From positions 350,186 through 414,185 of the forward strand of contig NZ_HG315684.1 of assembly GCF_000455365.1 (NCBI RefSeq): a stretch of DNA of 64,000 nucleotides. The letters run 5' to 3'. Every line of letters starts with the position of its first letter. The stretch's first letter is position 1. The notes beneath the pieces were generated by a model. That model saw only the letters and a program-made list of their open reading frames with translations. It did no database searches and was not told the DNA's origin. Shown in pieces: positions 8,980 to 16,029 of the stretch. The position numbers and the translations under genes were made by a program. The DNA is from Halopiger djelfimassiliensis. GTDB taxonomy: Archaea > Halobacteriota > Halobacteria > Halobacteriales > Natrialbaceae.

Positions 8980-9493
8980 CCGCGATCACCCCGCAGAGTG
9001 AGTCCGACACTGCTCTCGATGGTGAGTCCCCCCCACTCGAATACGGTGGACCCTCGATCGATCGACGGATCGACCTGCCGTGAACGAAAGGGGAGAGTCC
9101 TCGATACTGTCGTGTTCGGATGACCGGATACGCTGTTACGTTTCATGTGTACGAACCCCCGAGACGAACGCTATCATTCTCGACGGGGATACCGCCCGCT
9201 TCGGTCGGTGACTGATTCGCCTCACGCATTTTGGCGTCCGTAACGGGGAGAGTCCGAGGCCGGAGTGTGAAAGCAGTCTATCAATTTCCGGCAACAGAAT
9301 CCATGCAGGAACATTACATACTTCACTGATAGTGTTTCAACACCTCATCGGACTCATCTGGGCCCGTACCGACGGAGACCCACTTACAACACCCATCAAA
9401 AATATGATGTGATCTGCACTTCTGTTACCGTTGACGGGACGTCGGTCCGTTTCGAAAAATCGTGAACCCCGTGTAGCGATGGCGCTGTCCGGC
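8980..9493. other. Gene-free region bordering the tRNA-Glu island
   Basis: About 500 bases with no convincing gene on either strand. GC falls around 9290-9420, with short AT-rich tracts, and the codon texture of neighbouring genes is lost. This suits decayed acquired DNA next to the tRNA-Glu relics. No transposase or integrase fragment is recognisable by eye. Confidence 0.45.
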
Positions 9494-9539
9494 TGCTCCG
9501 TCCGGGATTCGAACGTCGCTCATCGGCCCGAAAGGCCCG
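9494..9539 (-). pseudogene. Relic of tRNA-Glu (3' half and anticodon arm)
   Basis: On the plus strand the segment matches the 3' side of the intact tRNA-Glu at 10243-10317. TGCTCCGTC, then GGGATT/CGAAC, then TCATCGGC/CGAAAGGCC are shared with a few substitutions, in the same order and spacing. The D arm and 5' acceptor strand are missing, so it cannot fold as a tRNA. It is best read as a decayed copy of the tRNA end left by an integration event. Confidence 0.65.
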
Positions 9540-9760
9540 GTTCCGTTACGCTTCGGTGATCGTGATCGGGAGGCGACTCAAACGAGGGGATCGCCGTCGA
9601 AGCCGATTTCTCGACGGCTCGAGAAGGAACCGCGGTGAAACGTCTCGGTCTCGGCCGGCACACCCCTTCGATCAACGTACACCGGTAACCGACAGTTCGT
9701 CGAACAGGGCTGTAACGCGATCCGCGTAGGTGTGTCGCTCATGTACCAGTGTCGCGTCGG

Positions 9761-9996
9761 TCAACCGGCTTCCGAGACGGTTGTTCCGGTCGGATCGCCG
9801 ATCCGTCCCGTCTCGGGCACGTCCCGATCGAACGCACGCTGGAAGTACAGCACGACGTAGACGAGTGCGAGCGAGACCGGGATTCGATGAGCGGGCCGAC
9901 CACGATCGCGAACGCGACGCCGAACACCGCAACCGAGACGGCGATCGCCAGCCCGAAGGTATTCGAGGCCGCCGTGAACCCGAGCGCCGCCGAGAC
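9761..9996 (-). pseudogene. Remnant of ACR3-type arsenite efflux permease (C-terminus, frameshifted)
   Basis: Reading leftwards from about 9996, one frame gives FTAASNTFGLAIAVSVAVFG then VVGPLIE, the conserved end of ACR3 arsenite exporters. At about 9883 the homology moves to another frame (IPVSLALVYVVLYFQRAF) and runs to a stop at 9761. The two pieces join exactly at the GPLIE-IPV boundary of the family. A few residues after AVFG are also missing. Only the last ~75 residues of a ~350-residue protein remain, so this is a dead fragment. Its position between tRNA-Glu relics and the intact tRNA-Glu suggests it came with an integrated element. Confidence 0.72.
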
Positions 9997-10089
9997 CGTG
10001 GGTTCTGCTCGCGAACATCGGTCACCGAAAACTGCCCCGACAGGAGTCGAACCACGCGAAACGCCCGCTTCGCTCGCGGTTCTCCGATC

Positions 10090-10265
10090 CAAATCCCATC
10101 CGTGTACGCTTCGCTCACTCGTAAAACTCGTTCAGAAGAATGCTCCGTCTGGGATTTGAACCCGATGCAAATTCTCGCTTCGCTCGGATTTCCGTGTTTC
10201 AAATCCCATCCGTGCGCGCTTCGCTCACTGCGTTCGCTGTAGTGCTCCGTCTGGGATTTGAACCC
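10090..10265. repeat. Repeated tRNA-Glu 3'-end segments (attachment-site-like array)
   Basis: Two interleaved direct repeats. The 23 bases at 10141-10163 equal those at 10243-10265, which are the 3' end and T arm of tRNA-Glu. A 30-base unit at 10090-10119 recurs at 10200-10229 with two mismatches, and it contains an inverted copy of the T-arm sequence (CAAATCCCA). Duplicated tRNA 3' ends are the usual footprint of site-specific integration into a tRNA gene. The T-arm inversion also lets the region form hairpins. Confidence 0.7.
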
Positions 10266-10317
10266 AGGTCATCGGCTCGAAAGGCCGAAATGATTGGCCG
10301 GACTACACCAACGGAGC
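10243..10317 (-). tRNA. tRNA-Glu (anticodon TTC)
   Basis: 75 nucleotides on the minus strand. The acceptor stem GCTCCGT pairs with ACGGAGC and is followed by discriminator A, with no encoded CCA. The D arm contains GTGTAGTCCGGCCAA, the anticodon stem-loop is CGGCCTTTCGAGCCG with anticodon TTC, and the T arm is CTGGGTTCAAATCCCAG. All stems pair. The 3' half is duplicated at 10141-10163 and, decayed, at 9494-9539, marking this gene as an integration target. Confidence 0.93.
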
Positions 10318-10343
10318 GTGCGCACTCATTGCTTGCCGAGGCC

Positions 10344-10353
10344 TAGTAAAAAG
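10344..10353 (-). promoter_or_regulatory. Probable TATA element of tRNA-Glu
   Basis: On the minus strand CTTTTTACTA lies about 30 bases upstream of the tRNA 5' end, giving a predicted start around 10322 if the usual ~26-base spacing of archaeal TATA boxes holds. It is the only AT-rich block in this 130-base spacer. Confidence 0.45.
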
Positions 10354-10449
10354 CGTTCCGTTCCGAGTCCGTAGTGCCATGTGGTCACGTACTCAGCTCA
10401 GCGTCACGTCCTCCCGGCTTCGTCGGGACTCGAGACGCCGCCGACGGAT

Positions 10450-11844
10450 TCACTCGCTCCGTTCGGCCGCCGCCGAAAGCGGGAGCGAGAGGTCGTCCTC
10501 GAGGCCGAGCAACGTCACGAGCGCCGGCGTGACGGCCGTCGCATCGAGCGGCTTGGCCAACTCGACGTCGGGTGCCGCCGGACCGCCGAGCCCGAAACAG
10601 CCGTCGGCCGACTCGTCGACGCGACCGTGGGAGCCACTGACGTTCGTCGGGTCGAGCGACACCAGTCCATCGTCGCCGAAAAACAGCTCACAGGGGTCGA
10701 ACCCGGGTTTTGCGTGAATGTCCATCGCCGTCGCGTACGGCGGCGCGTCCGCGCGATCCGACCACCAGTAGTACTGGAACCACGCGTTCCGATCCGCGAC
10801 GAGGACGAGGTCGCCCGCGTTCGGGTGATCGACCCCGCGCGCGGCCGCGTCCGCCCCCTCGAGCACCGCGTCGATGCCCCCGAGCCCGTCGATGGCGGCG
10901 CGGGCCTCCGCGAGCGCGCCCTCGTCGGCGTAGACGTGGGCGATCTGATGATCCACCATGGCGAACGCGTCCGATCGCGGCAGGTCGACGTCGCCGTCGG
11001 CGTCCGTCTCGAGCAGGCCGGCCTCGCGGAGCGCGCGGTTGGGAAACACCGGCCGATCCACGTCGTGAAAGCCGTACTCGCTGAGGAGGGCGACGGCGGT
11101 TCCGTCCCAGCGGTCGGTCGTCGACAGGAACGAGAGAAAGTCACCGAGCAGGTCGTCGACGGCCTCGAGTTCCGCGTCGAACGCGTCCGAACTCGGGCCG
11201 TCGCTCTGGCCGACGTAGTCCAGATGCGGAACGTACACCCACAGCAGGTCGGGGTCGAACCGCTCGACCGTCTCGCGCGCGGCCGTGAGAATCCACTCGG
11301 AACTCTCCGCGCTCGCGCCGGGTCCCCAGTAGCTGTGCAACGGAAAGTGGCCGTGGGTCTTCCGGAGGTCGTCGTAGAACCCGTCGGGGTTCGTCCAGCA
11401 GTTCATCTCGAGGATCTCGTTGTGCTCGTCCTCGATCGGCGAGGGCGTAACCGCGACGTCGGCGCTCGTGCCGATCAGGTGCTGGAAGAACAGGGCACCG
11501 GTCGTGAGTCCGGCGTCCTCGCTGGCCGCTTCCCAGAGACGGGTGCGGTTCCCGCGGTCGCGCTCCCAGAACGCGGCACTGTCCTGCTCGCGGTCGTACT
11601 CGCCGCTCGAGACGTCGCCGTGTTCGCTCGGTTCCCGACCGCTCGCCAGCGTCGTCTGGACGGGCACCGTCACCGCGGGAAACGGCGGCCGGAGGTCGGT
11701 CACGCGTTCGTCGCCGACGAGCGAGCGAAGTCTCGGCGTCCGATCGGTATCCAGATGATCCCGCTGCAAGCCGACGACGTCGAGGACGATCACGCGGTCA
11801 GCAGTTTCGATGCGGGCCGTCTCCGGGGCGGTAAACGCTGTCAT
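10450..11844 (-). CDS. Alkaline-phosphatase/nucleotide-pyrophosphatase-fold enzyme (EboF-like)
   Basis: 464 residues from ATG 11844 (an earlier ATG at 11931 would run into the upstream gene). It belongs to the type I phosphodiesterase/nucleotide pyrophosphatase family. The first metal-binding Asp is in VIVLDVVGLQRDHLD, the threonine nucleophile region is PVQTTLASGREPSEHGD, a second ligand region is HLDYVGQSD, and SEYGFHD stands where most relatives have SDHG. No signal peptide is seen, so it is probably cytoplasmic. It lies 19 bases after an inositol-phosphate synthase gene and faces a TatD/isomerase/UbiA operon, the composition of Ebo clusters, where EboF has this fold. The substrate is unknown; a phosphoester of the trafficked metabolite is inferred. 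Confidence 0.8.
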   Translation of the reverse strand: MTAFTAPETARIETADRVIVLDVVGLQRDHLDTDRTPRLRSLVGDERVTDLRPPFPAVTVPVQTTLASGREPSEHGDVSSGEYDREQDSAAFWERDRGNRTRLWEAASEDAGLTTGALFFQHLIGTSADVAVTPSPIEDEHNEILEMNCWTNPDGFYDDLRKTHGHFPLHSYWGPGASAESSEWILTAARETVERFDPDLLWVYVPHLDYVGQSDGPSSDAFDAELEAVDDLLGDFLSFLSTTDRWDGTAVALLSEYGFHDVDRPVFPNRALREAGLLETDADGDVDLPRSDAFAMVDHQIAHVYADEGALAEARAAIDGLGGIDAVLEGADAAARGVDHPNAGDLVLVADRNAWFQYYWWSDRADAPPYATAMDIHAKPGFDPCELFFGDDGLVSLDPTNVSGSHGRVDESADGCFGLGGPAAPDVELAKPLDATAVTPALVTLLGLEDDLSLPLSAAAERSE

Positions 11845-11863
11845 GTGAATCGTCGATAGGCGG

Positions 11864-13084
11864 TTAGCTGTGGCGGGTGGCGTACTCGTATAGCCGATGC
11901 AGTTGCCGGGAGAAATCGTGTTCGTCGACACCGAGCGGGGCCTTGAAAAACGACGCGAGGTGGGGCTGAAGCCCGCCTTCGCCGTGGTCGTCCGCGTGGG
12001 CGATCAACCGAACCAGATCCAACACCAGCGGGGCGGCGAGCGCCGAGTCCGACCCCTCCCAGGTGAACTGCATCGTCATTTCCGTTCCGAGAAACCCCTC
12101 GAAGTGGATGTAATCCCACGCCGTCTTCCAGTCCGCAAGCGACGGCGTGTAGTCGATCCGAACCCGGTTGTGGCCGATGTCCGGCAGGATCGCCTCGAGG
12201 ACGTCCCCCTTGCTCGAGAGCTTCCCCGCCGCGTTCGCCTCGTCCTCGAGCACGAGTCCGTCCTGATTGCCGAGGATGTTGTGGCCCTCCCAGCTTAACA
12301 CACCCAGGTTGCGACCGGCGAACATCGGCGCGAGCGCCGATTTGACGAGCGTCTCTCCGGTCTTTGCGTCCCGCCCCATGTGTGGAACGCCGTTCTCGGC
12401 GGCCAGTTCCCGCAGGCCGCCGGGGGCGTTGCCCGCGCTCGGGGTGAAATTGATGTAGGGATGGCCGTCGACGAGCGCTGCGTACGCATAACAGACGCTC
12501 GCCGGCAGCTCCCGGTCGTTCCCGTCGATGGCGTCCTCGAGCGTGTCGCGTGTCGCGTAGGCCTCGGGCGTCTCGAGTTCCGGTTCCGTCGAGGCGACGT
12601 TGACGACCACGAGCCGGTCGAGGTCGTGTCGCTCGCGGAACGTCCCGTAGTCGTCGCGGATCTGACCGACGACGTCCCGGATCGACAGGGAGGGATCCAA
12701 CTGATCGCTCTCGTCGCCGACGGCGGCACCGCAGTTGATCGCCGTGCCGACCTCGATCCGCTCGTCGATCGCCGCGAGGTCGTCGCGGACGGCCGCGAGC
12801 GTCTCTCCGTCCGGGACGCCGTTCCGTTCGTGCTGGCGCTCGGCCCGATCGACGAGCGACTCCGTCGTGATGTCGTGGCCGCCGAAGACGAATCCCTCGA
12901 CGGGCGGCAATGCGAGCTGCGAGACGGGGTCGCGTTCCGTGACCATCCCGGCGGTTCCCGCCTGTCCGTCGGCGATGGCGCGAGCGCCGACGATCGAGAG
13001 GGTTGCGACGTTTCCGCGCGCGCCGATCAGCCAGACGCCCGTTCGGTCGTCGGTAGCCGCGCCCGTTGGTGTCTCCGTGCTCAT
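11864..13084 (-). CDS. myo-Inositol-phosphate synthase family (NAD-dependent)
   Basis: 406 residues. The NAD-binding GARGNVAT is at residues ~23-30. Family signatures FTPSAGN, GRDAKTGET, LVKSALAPMF and GHNILGNQDG follow, together with conserved lysines of the active site (KTGET, LSSKGD). The family isomerises glucose 6-phosphate to myo-inositol 1(3)-phosphate, the first step to inositol lipids and solutes. It is first in a two-gene operon with the phosphodiesterase-fold protein. In bacterial Ebo clusters the equivalent place is held by EboD, another sugar-phosphate cyclase, so this enzyme may serve a specialised metabolite rather than housekeeping inositol. That role is inferred from context. 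Confidence 0.88.
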   Translation of the reverse strand: MSTETPTGAATDDRTGVWLIGARGNVATLSIVGARAIADGQAGTAGMVTERDPVSQLALPPVEGFVFGGHDITTESLVDRAERQHERNGVPDGETLAAVRDDLAAIDERIEVGTAINCGAAVGDESDQLDPSLSIRDVVGQIRDDYGTFRERHDLDRLVVVNVASTEPELETPEAYATRDTLEDAIDGNDRELPASVCYAYAALVDGHPYINFTPSAGNAPGGLRELAAENGVPHMGRDAKTGETLVKSALAPMFAGRNLGVLSWEGHNILGNQDGLVLEDEANAAGKLSSKGDVLEAILPDIGHNRVRIDYTPSLADWKTAWDYIHFEGFLGTEMTMQFTWEGSDSALAAPLVLDLVRLIAHADDHGEGGLQPHLASFFKAPLGVDEHDFSRQLHRLYEYATRHS

Positions 13085-13370
13085 TGTCGCTTCCGTTCCC
13101 GTGTCGACGAACGTGCCCCCTCGATACCGCTCGGCTCGAGGGGAGACGAACTCGAACGCGATGCCGCCGACGGTCGCTCGAGACCTTTCATTCCGAGTCC
13201 ACTCGGGACCGGACGGGTTTTGTTATGACCGCCGTAGCGAGGGTAAAGCCCGGTTGTGAGCGGGTAATCACGGGTTCTGCGTCCGGTGTCGGGTCGCCGT
13301 CGGCTCACAATCGGGGGTTTCCGATCGAACGAACGGCATCCCCAAGTCAGCCACCCGTTGTACAGCGGTT
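13085..13370. promoter_or_regulatory. Divergent intergenic region of the Ebo-like cluster
   Basis: 286 bases between two head-to-head operons, so it must hold both promoters. The clearest AT-rich block is around 13186-13225 (CTTTCATTC, GGGTTTTGTTATGACC). No palindrome stands out by eye and no credible small gene is seen. Confidence 0.4.
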
Positions 13371-14171
13371 ATGCGAATCATCGATCCGCACATGCATATG
13401 GTCTCGCGCTCCGCCGACGACTACGAGCGGGCGCGGCGGGCGGGCATCGAGTGTTGTATCGAACCCGCGTTCTGGAGCGGCCAGGACAAACGCCACGCGG
13501 GATCGTTCTTCGATTACTTCGAGCAGATCATCGACCACGAGACCGATCGCGCCGAGCGTGCGGCCGGAATGGACCACTACGTCACGATCGGCCTCGAACC
13601 GAAGGAGGCAAACTACCGCGAGATGGCCGAGACGGTCGTCGACCGCGTTCCCGAGTACCTCGATCGCGACCCCGTCGTCGGCGTCGGCGAGATCGGCTTC
13701 GACGGGATGACCGACGACGAGGAATGGGCGTTTCGCGAACAGCTCGAGATCGCTGAGGATCGGGAGGTGCCCGTGATCGTCCATACGCCACACACGGACA
13801 AACCCGAGGGGACCGAACTGATCGTCGACATCATCGAGGAGATGGGCGTCACACAGGAACGGATCGTCATCGACCACAACACCGAGAACACGATCGACAT
13901 CTCGACGCGGACGGACTGCTGGATCGGCTTTACGCTCTACCCCGGCAAGATCGAGGCCCAATCCGCGATCGAGTTGCTCGAGGAGTACGGGACCGACAGG
14001 ATGATCTTCAACAGCGCCGCCGACTGGGATCCGTCGGACCCGCTTGCGGTCCCGAAAGCCCGCGACATGATGCTCGATCGCGGCTGGGATCGCGAGGACG
14101 TCCGCACGGTCGTCTTCGAGAACCCCTACGAGTTCTTCGACCAGTCGCCGAACTTCGATTACGAGCCCTGA
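13371..14171 (+). CDS. TatD-like metal-dependent hydrolase (EboB-like)
   Basis: 266 residues of the amidohydrolase/TatD TIM-barrel superfamily. Metal ligands are visible as HMH (His7, His9), GEIGFD (Glu107), His138 (VHTPH), His169 (DHN) and the late Asp of AADWDPSDP (~218-220). Length is usual. TatD proteins are hydrolases of varied substrate; in Ebo clusters this fold is EboB. It opens a tight three-gene operon: the next start is 3 bases after its stop, and the third gene follows after 1 base. The start ATG at 13371 fits the spacing and the HxH motif position. Confidence 0.82.
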   Translation: MRIIDPHMHMVSRSADDYERARRAGIECCIEPAFWSGQDKRHAGSFFDYFEQIIDHETDRAERAAGMDHYVTIGLEPKEANYREMAETVVDRVPEYLDRDPVVGVGEIGFDGMTDDEEWAFREQLEIAEDREVPVIVHTPHTDKPEGTELIVDIIEEMGVTQERIVIDHNTENTIDISTRTDCWIGFTLYPGKIEAQSAIELLEEYGTDRMIFNSAADWDPSDPLAVPKARDMMLDRGWDREDVRTVVFENPYEFFDQSPNFDYEP

Positions 14172-14174
14172 GGC

Positions 14175-15005
14175 ATGCAGTTCGGGTTCTCCACCAACGC
14201 CTTCCGGGAGTATCGGCTCGAGGACGCGATCGAATCGATCGCGAACGCGGGCTACGACGGCGTCGAGCTCCTGCTCGATGACCCCCACCTGTACCCGCCG
14301 ACCGCGACCGCCGCGGCGGTCGATCGCGTTGCGGACGCCCTCGATACCCACGACGTCGCCGTCAGCAACGGCAACGCGTTCATGCTCACGGCGATCGAGG
14401 ACTTCCATCACCCGTCGTTTATCGAACCGGACGCGGATTATCGCCGCCGTCGGATCGATTACACGCTCGCGGCGCTCGAGACGGCGGCCGACCTCGATAT
14501 CCCGCATATTTCGATCGAACCGGGCGGACCGGTGCCCGACGAGAAGTCCCGCGAGTGGGCGATGGAGACGTTCGTCGAGGGACTCGAGGAGGTCGCCGAG
14601 CGGGCCGCCATCGTCGGCGTCGACGTGCTCGTCGAACCCGAACCGGACCTGTTGATCGAGACCAGCGACGAGTTCCGCGACCTGCTCGAGCGGATCGATG
14701 CGGTGCGCGTGGGATGTAACTTCGACGCAGGGCACTTCTACTGCGTCGGCGAGGAGCCGGCCGAACTCGTCGACCAGCTGTGGGAGTATACGAACCACTA
14801 CCACCTCGAAGACATCCCCGCGGATCGGTCCCACGAACACACTCAGCTCGGCGAGGGTGCAATGGACGTCGACGCCTTCCTCGGCGCGCTCGAGGACCGC
14901 GGCTACGACGGGTTCGTCACGGTCGAGCTTTATCCCTACGAGGAAACGCCCGTCGAGACGGCCCGCGAGGCGATGGCGTATCTCGAGGAGCACGGGTGGG
15001 CGTAG
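14175..15005 (+). CDS. Xylose-isomerase-like TIM barrel, sugar phosphate isomerase/epimerase (EboE-like)
   Basis: 276 residues. AP endonuclease 2 / sugar isomerase fold with conserved metal-site segments: VEPEPDLL (Glu), NFDAGHFY (Asp-x-Gly-His), HLEDIP (His) and VELYPYEE (Glu). It starts MQFGFSTNAFREY and keeps the barrel strands in order. It is second in the operon, 3 bases after the TatD-like gene and 1 base before the UbiA-like gene. EboE of bacterial clusters has this fold. A clear paralogue (same FSTNA start, GYxGVELL, HLEDI and ELYxY landmarks) is at 18540-19388. Reaction unknown. Confidence 0.82.
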   Translation: MQFGFSTNAFREYRLEDAIESIANAGYDGVELLLDDPHLYPPTATAAAVDRVADALDTHDVAVSNGNAFMLTAIEDFHHPSFIEPDADYRRRRIDYTLAALETAADLDIPHISIEPGGPVPDEKSREWAMETFVEGLEEVAERAAIVGVDVLVEPEPDLLIETSDEFRDLLERIDAVRVGCNFDAGHFYCVGEEPAELVDQLWEYTNHYHLEDIPADRSHEHTQLGEGAMDVDAFLGALEDRGYDGFVTVELYPYEETPVETAREAMAYLEEHGWA

Positions 15006-15006
15006 G

Positions 15007-15993
15007 GTGGCCGACGGTCGCGGAAACGAGGACGCCGACCGCGGCACCGGGATCGGTTCGAACGGGATCGCGACGGACGGCCGCAAGCGGCGGCTCCTCG
15101 CGTACGCGGAACTGGTCCGCCTTCCGAACCTCGTTACCGCCCCGCCGGACGTGATCCTCGGGGCGGCGCTGGTCGCGGCCGCCGGCGGCCGGCCGTCGAT
15201 CGCTTCTATCGGCGGTCTCGCGGTCGTCTCGGTTCTGCTGTACGCCGGCGGAACGACGCTCAACGACGCGTTCGATGCACCCGTCGATGCCCGCGAACGC
15301 CCCGACCGCCCCGTTCCGTCGGGCCGGGTTCCCAGACGAACCGCGTTCGGGCTCGGGTTCGGCCTGTTGCTCGTGGCCGTCGTCGCCGCGTTCGGCGGTG
15401 TCGGCCGTCCGGGCGGCGTCGTCGCCGGCCTGCTTGCGGTCGCTATCGTCGCATACGACGGCCTCCTCAAGGGGACCGCGGCCGGCTTCCTCGCGATGGG
15501 GGCGACCCGGGGACTGAACGTCGTGTTGGGAACGACTGCCGTCGGCGACAGCGCCGTCGCCGTCCTCGAGTCACAGCCAGTGGCGCTTGCCGTTCCGGCC
15601 CTCGTCGTCGGCTACGTCGCTGCCGTCACGTTCATGGCCGATCGAGAGACGGCGGGCGGCACCCGAACCGCCGTCGCCGTCGCCGCCGCGGGCGCGGCCA
15701 CGGCGGTGCTCGGCTTCGGCTGGTATCTCGCCGTCGTCGGTCCGTCCGGCTTCGAGACCGCGGTAGCCGTCGGGTTTGCGGGCGCGTTCTGCTGGTGGAT
15801 CGGCCGTCCGCTCCGGGATGCGTACGCCGATCCGACGCCGGACACCATCGGCCCGGCGGTCGGAGCCTGCGTCCTCGGACTCGTCCTGCTCGATGCGGCC
15901 TTCGCCGCGGCGGCCGGGGTCGGCTGGGGGATCGCCGCAGGCGTCTTCCTCGGGCCGGCGGTTGCCCTCTCGCGAGTCGCCGACGTGACATAG
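15007..15993 (+). CDS. UbiA-like membrane protein (EboC / SCO3242-type)
   Basis: About 328 residues from GTG 15007, in frame and one base after the upstream stop, which makes it the likeliest start. The first ~30 residues are a charged cytoplasmic tail; then follow about 8-9 membrane segments. The first Asp-rich motif is NDAFDAPVDARERPDRP, followed by PSGRV. This motif form with RPxRP is typical of the EboC and SCO3242-like branch of UbiA prenyltransferases. It closes the TatD-isomerase-UbiA operon. In cyanobacteria the Ebo set is needed to move a scytonemin precursor to the periplasm; here the cargo is unknown and any prenyl transfer is inferred. Confidence 0.8.
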   Translation: MADGRGNEDADRGTGIGSNGIATDGRKRRLLAYAELVRLPNLVTAPPDVILGAALVAAAGGRPSIASIGGLAVVSVLLYAGGTTLNDAFDAPVDARERPDRPVPSGRVPRRTAFGLGFGLLLVAVVAAFGGVGRPGGVVAGLLAVAIVAYDGLLKGTAAGFLAMGATRGLNVVLGTTAVGDSAVAVLESQPVALAVPALVVGYVAAVTFMADRETAGGTRTAVAVAAAGAATAVLGFGWYLAVVGPSGFETAVAVGFAGAFCWWIGRPLRDAYADPTPDTIGPAVGACVLGLVLLDAAFAAAAGVGWGIAAGVFLGPAVALSRVADVT

Positions 15994-16029
15994 TGGGACG
16001 GGGCCGCCGCGCTCGAACGCGGTTCGAAC

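Noticed and set aside
8980..10242. Insertion sequence or integrase gene in the tRNA-Glu island
   Set aside because: I searched by eye for transposase/integrase-like frames and terminal inverted repeats and found none; only tRNA copies and an ACR3 fragment can be supported.
10140..10346. A small plus-strand frame running through tRNA-Glu
   Set aside because: It reads the reverse complement of the tRNA T arm (LGFEPR-type peptide) and its repeats; such predicted proteins are tRNA read-through artefacts.
13347..15470. A 707-codon minus-strand open frame across the TatD and isomerase genes
   Set aside because: No recognisable motif, Arg/Val-rich; the plus strand has two compact enzymes with complete metal ligands and tight operon spacing.
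10450..15993. An EboA gene completing the Ebo-like cluster
   Set aside because: There is no unassigned frame of fitting size and acidic composition between or beside the five genes; if EboA exists it is elsewhere.
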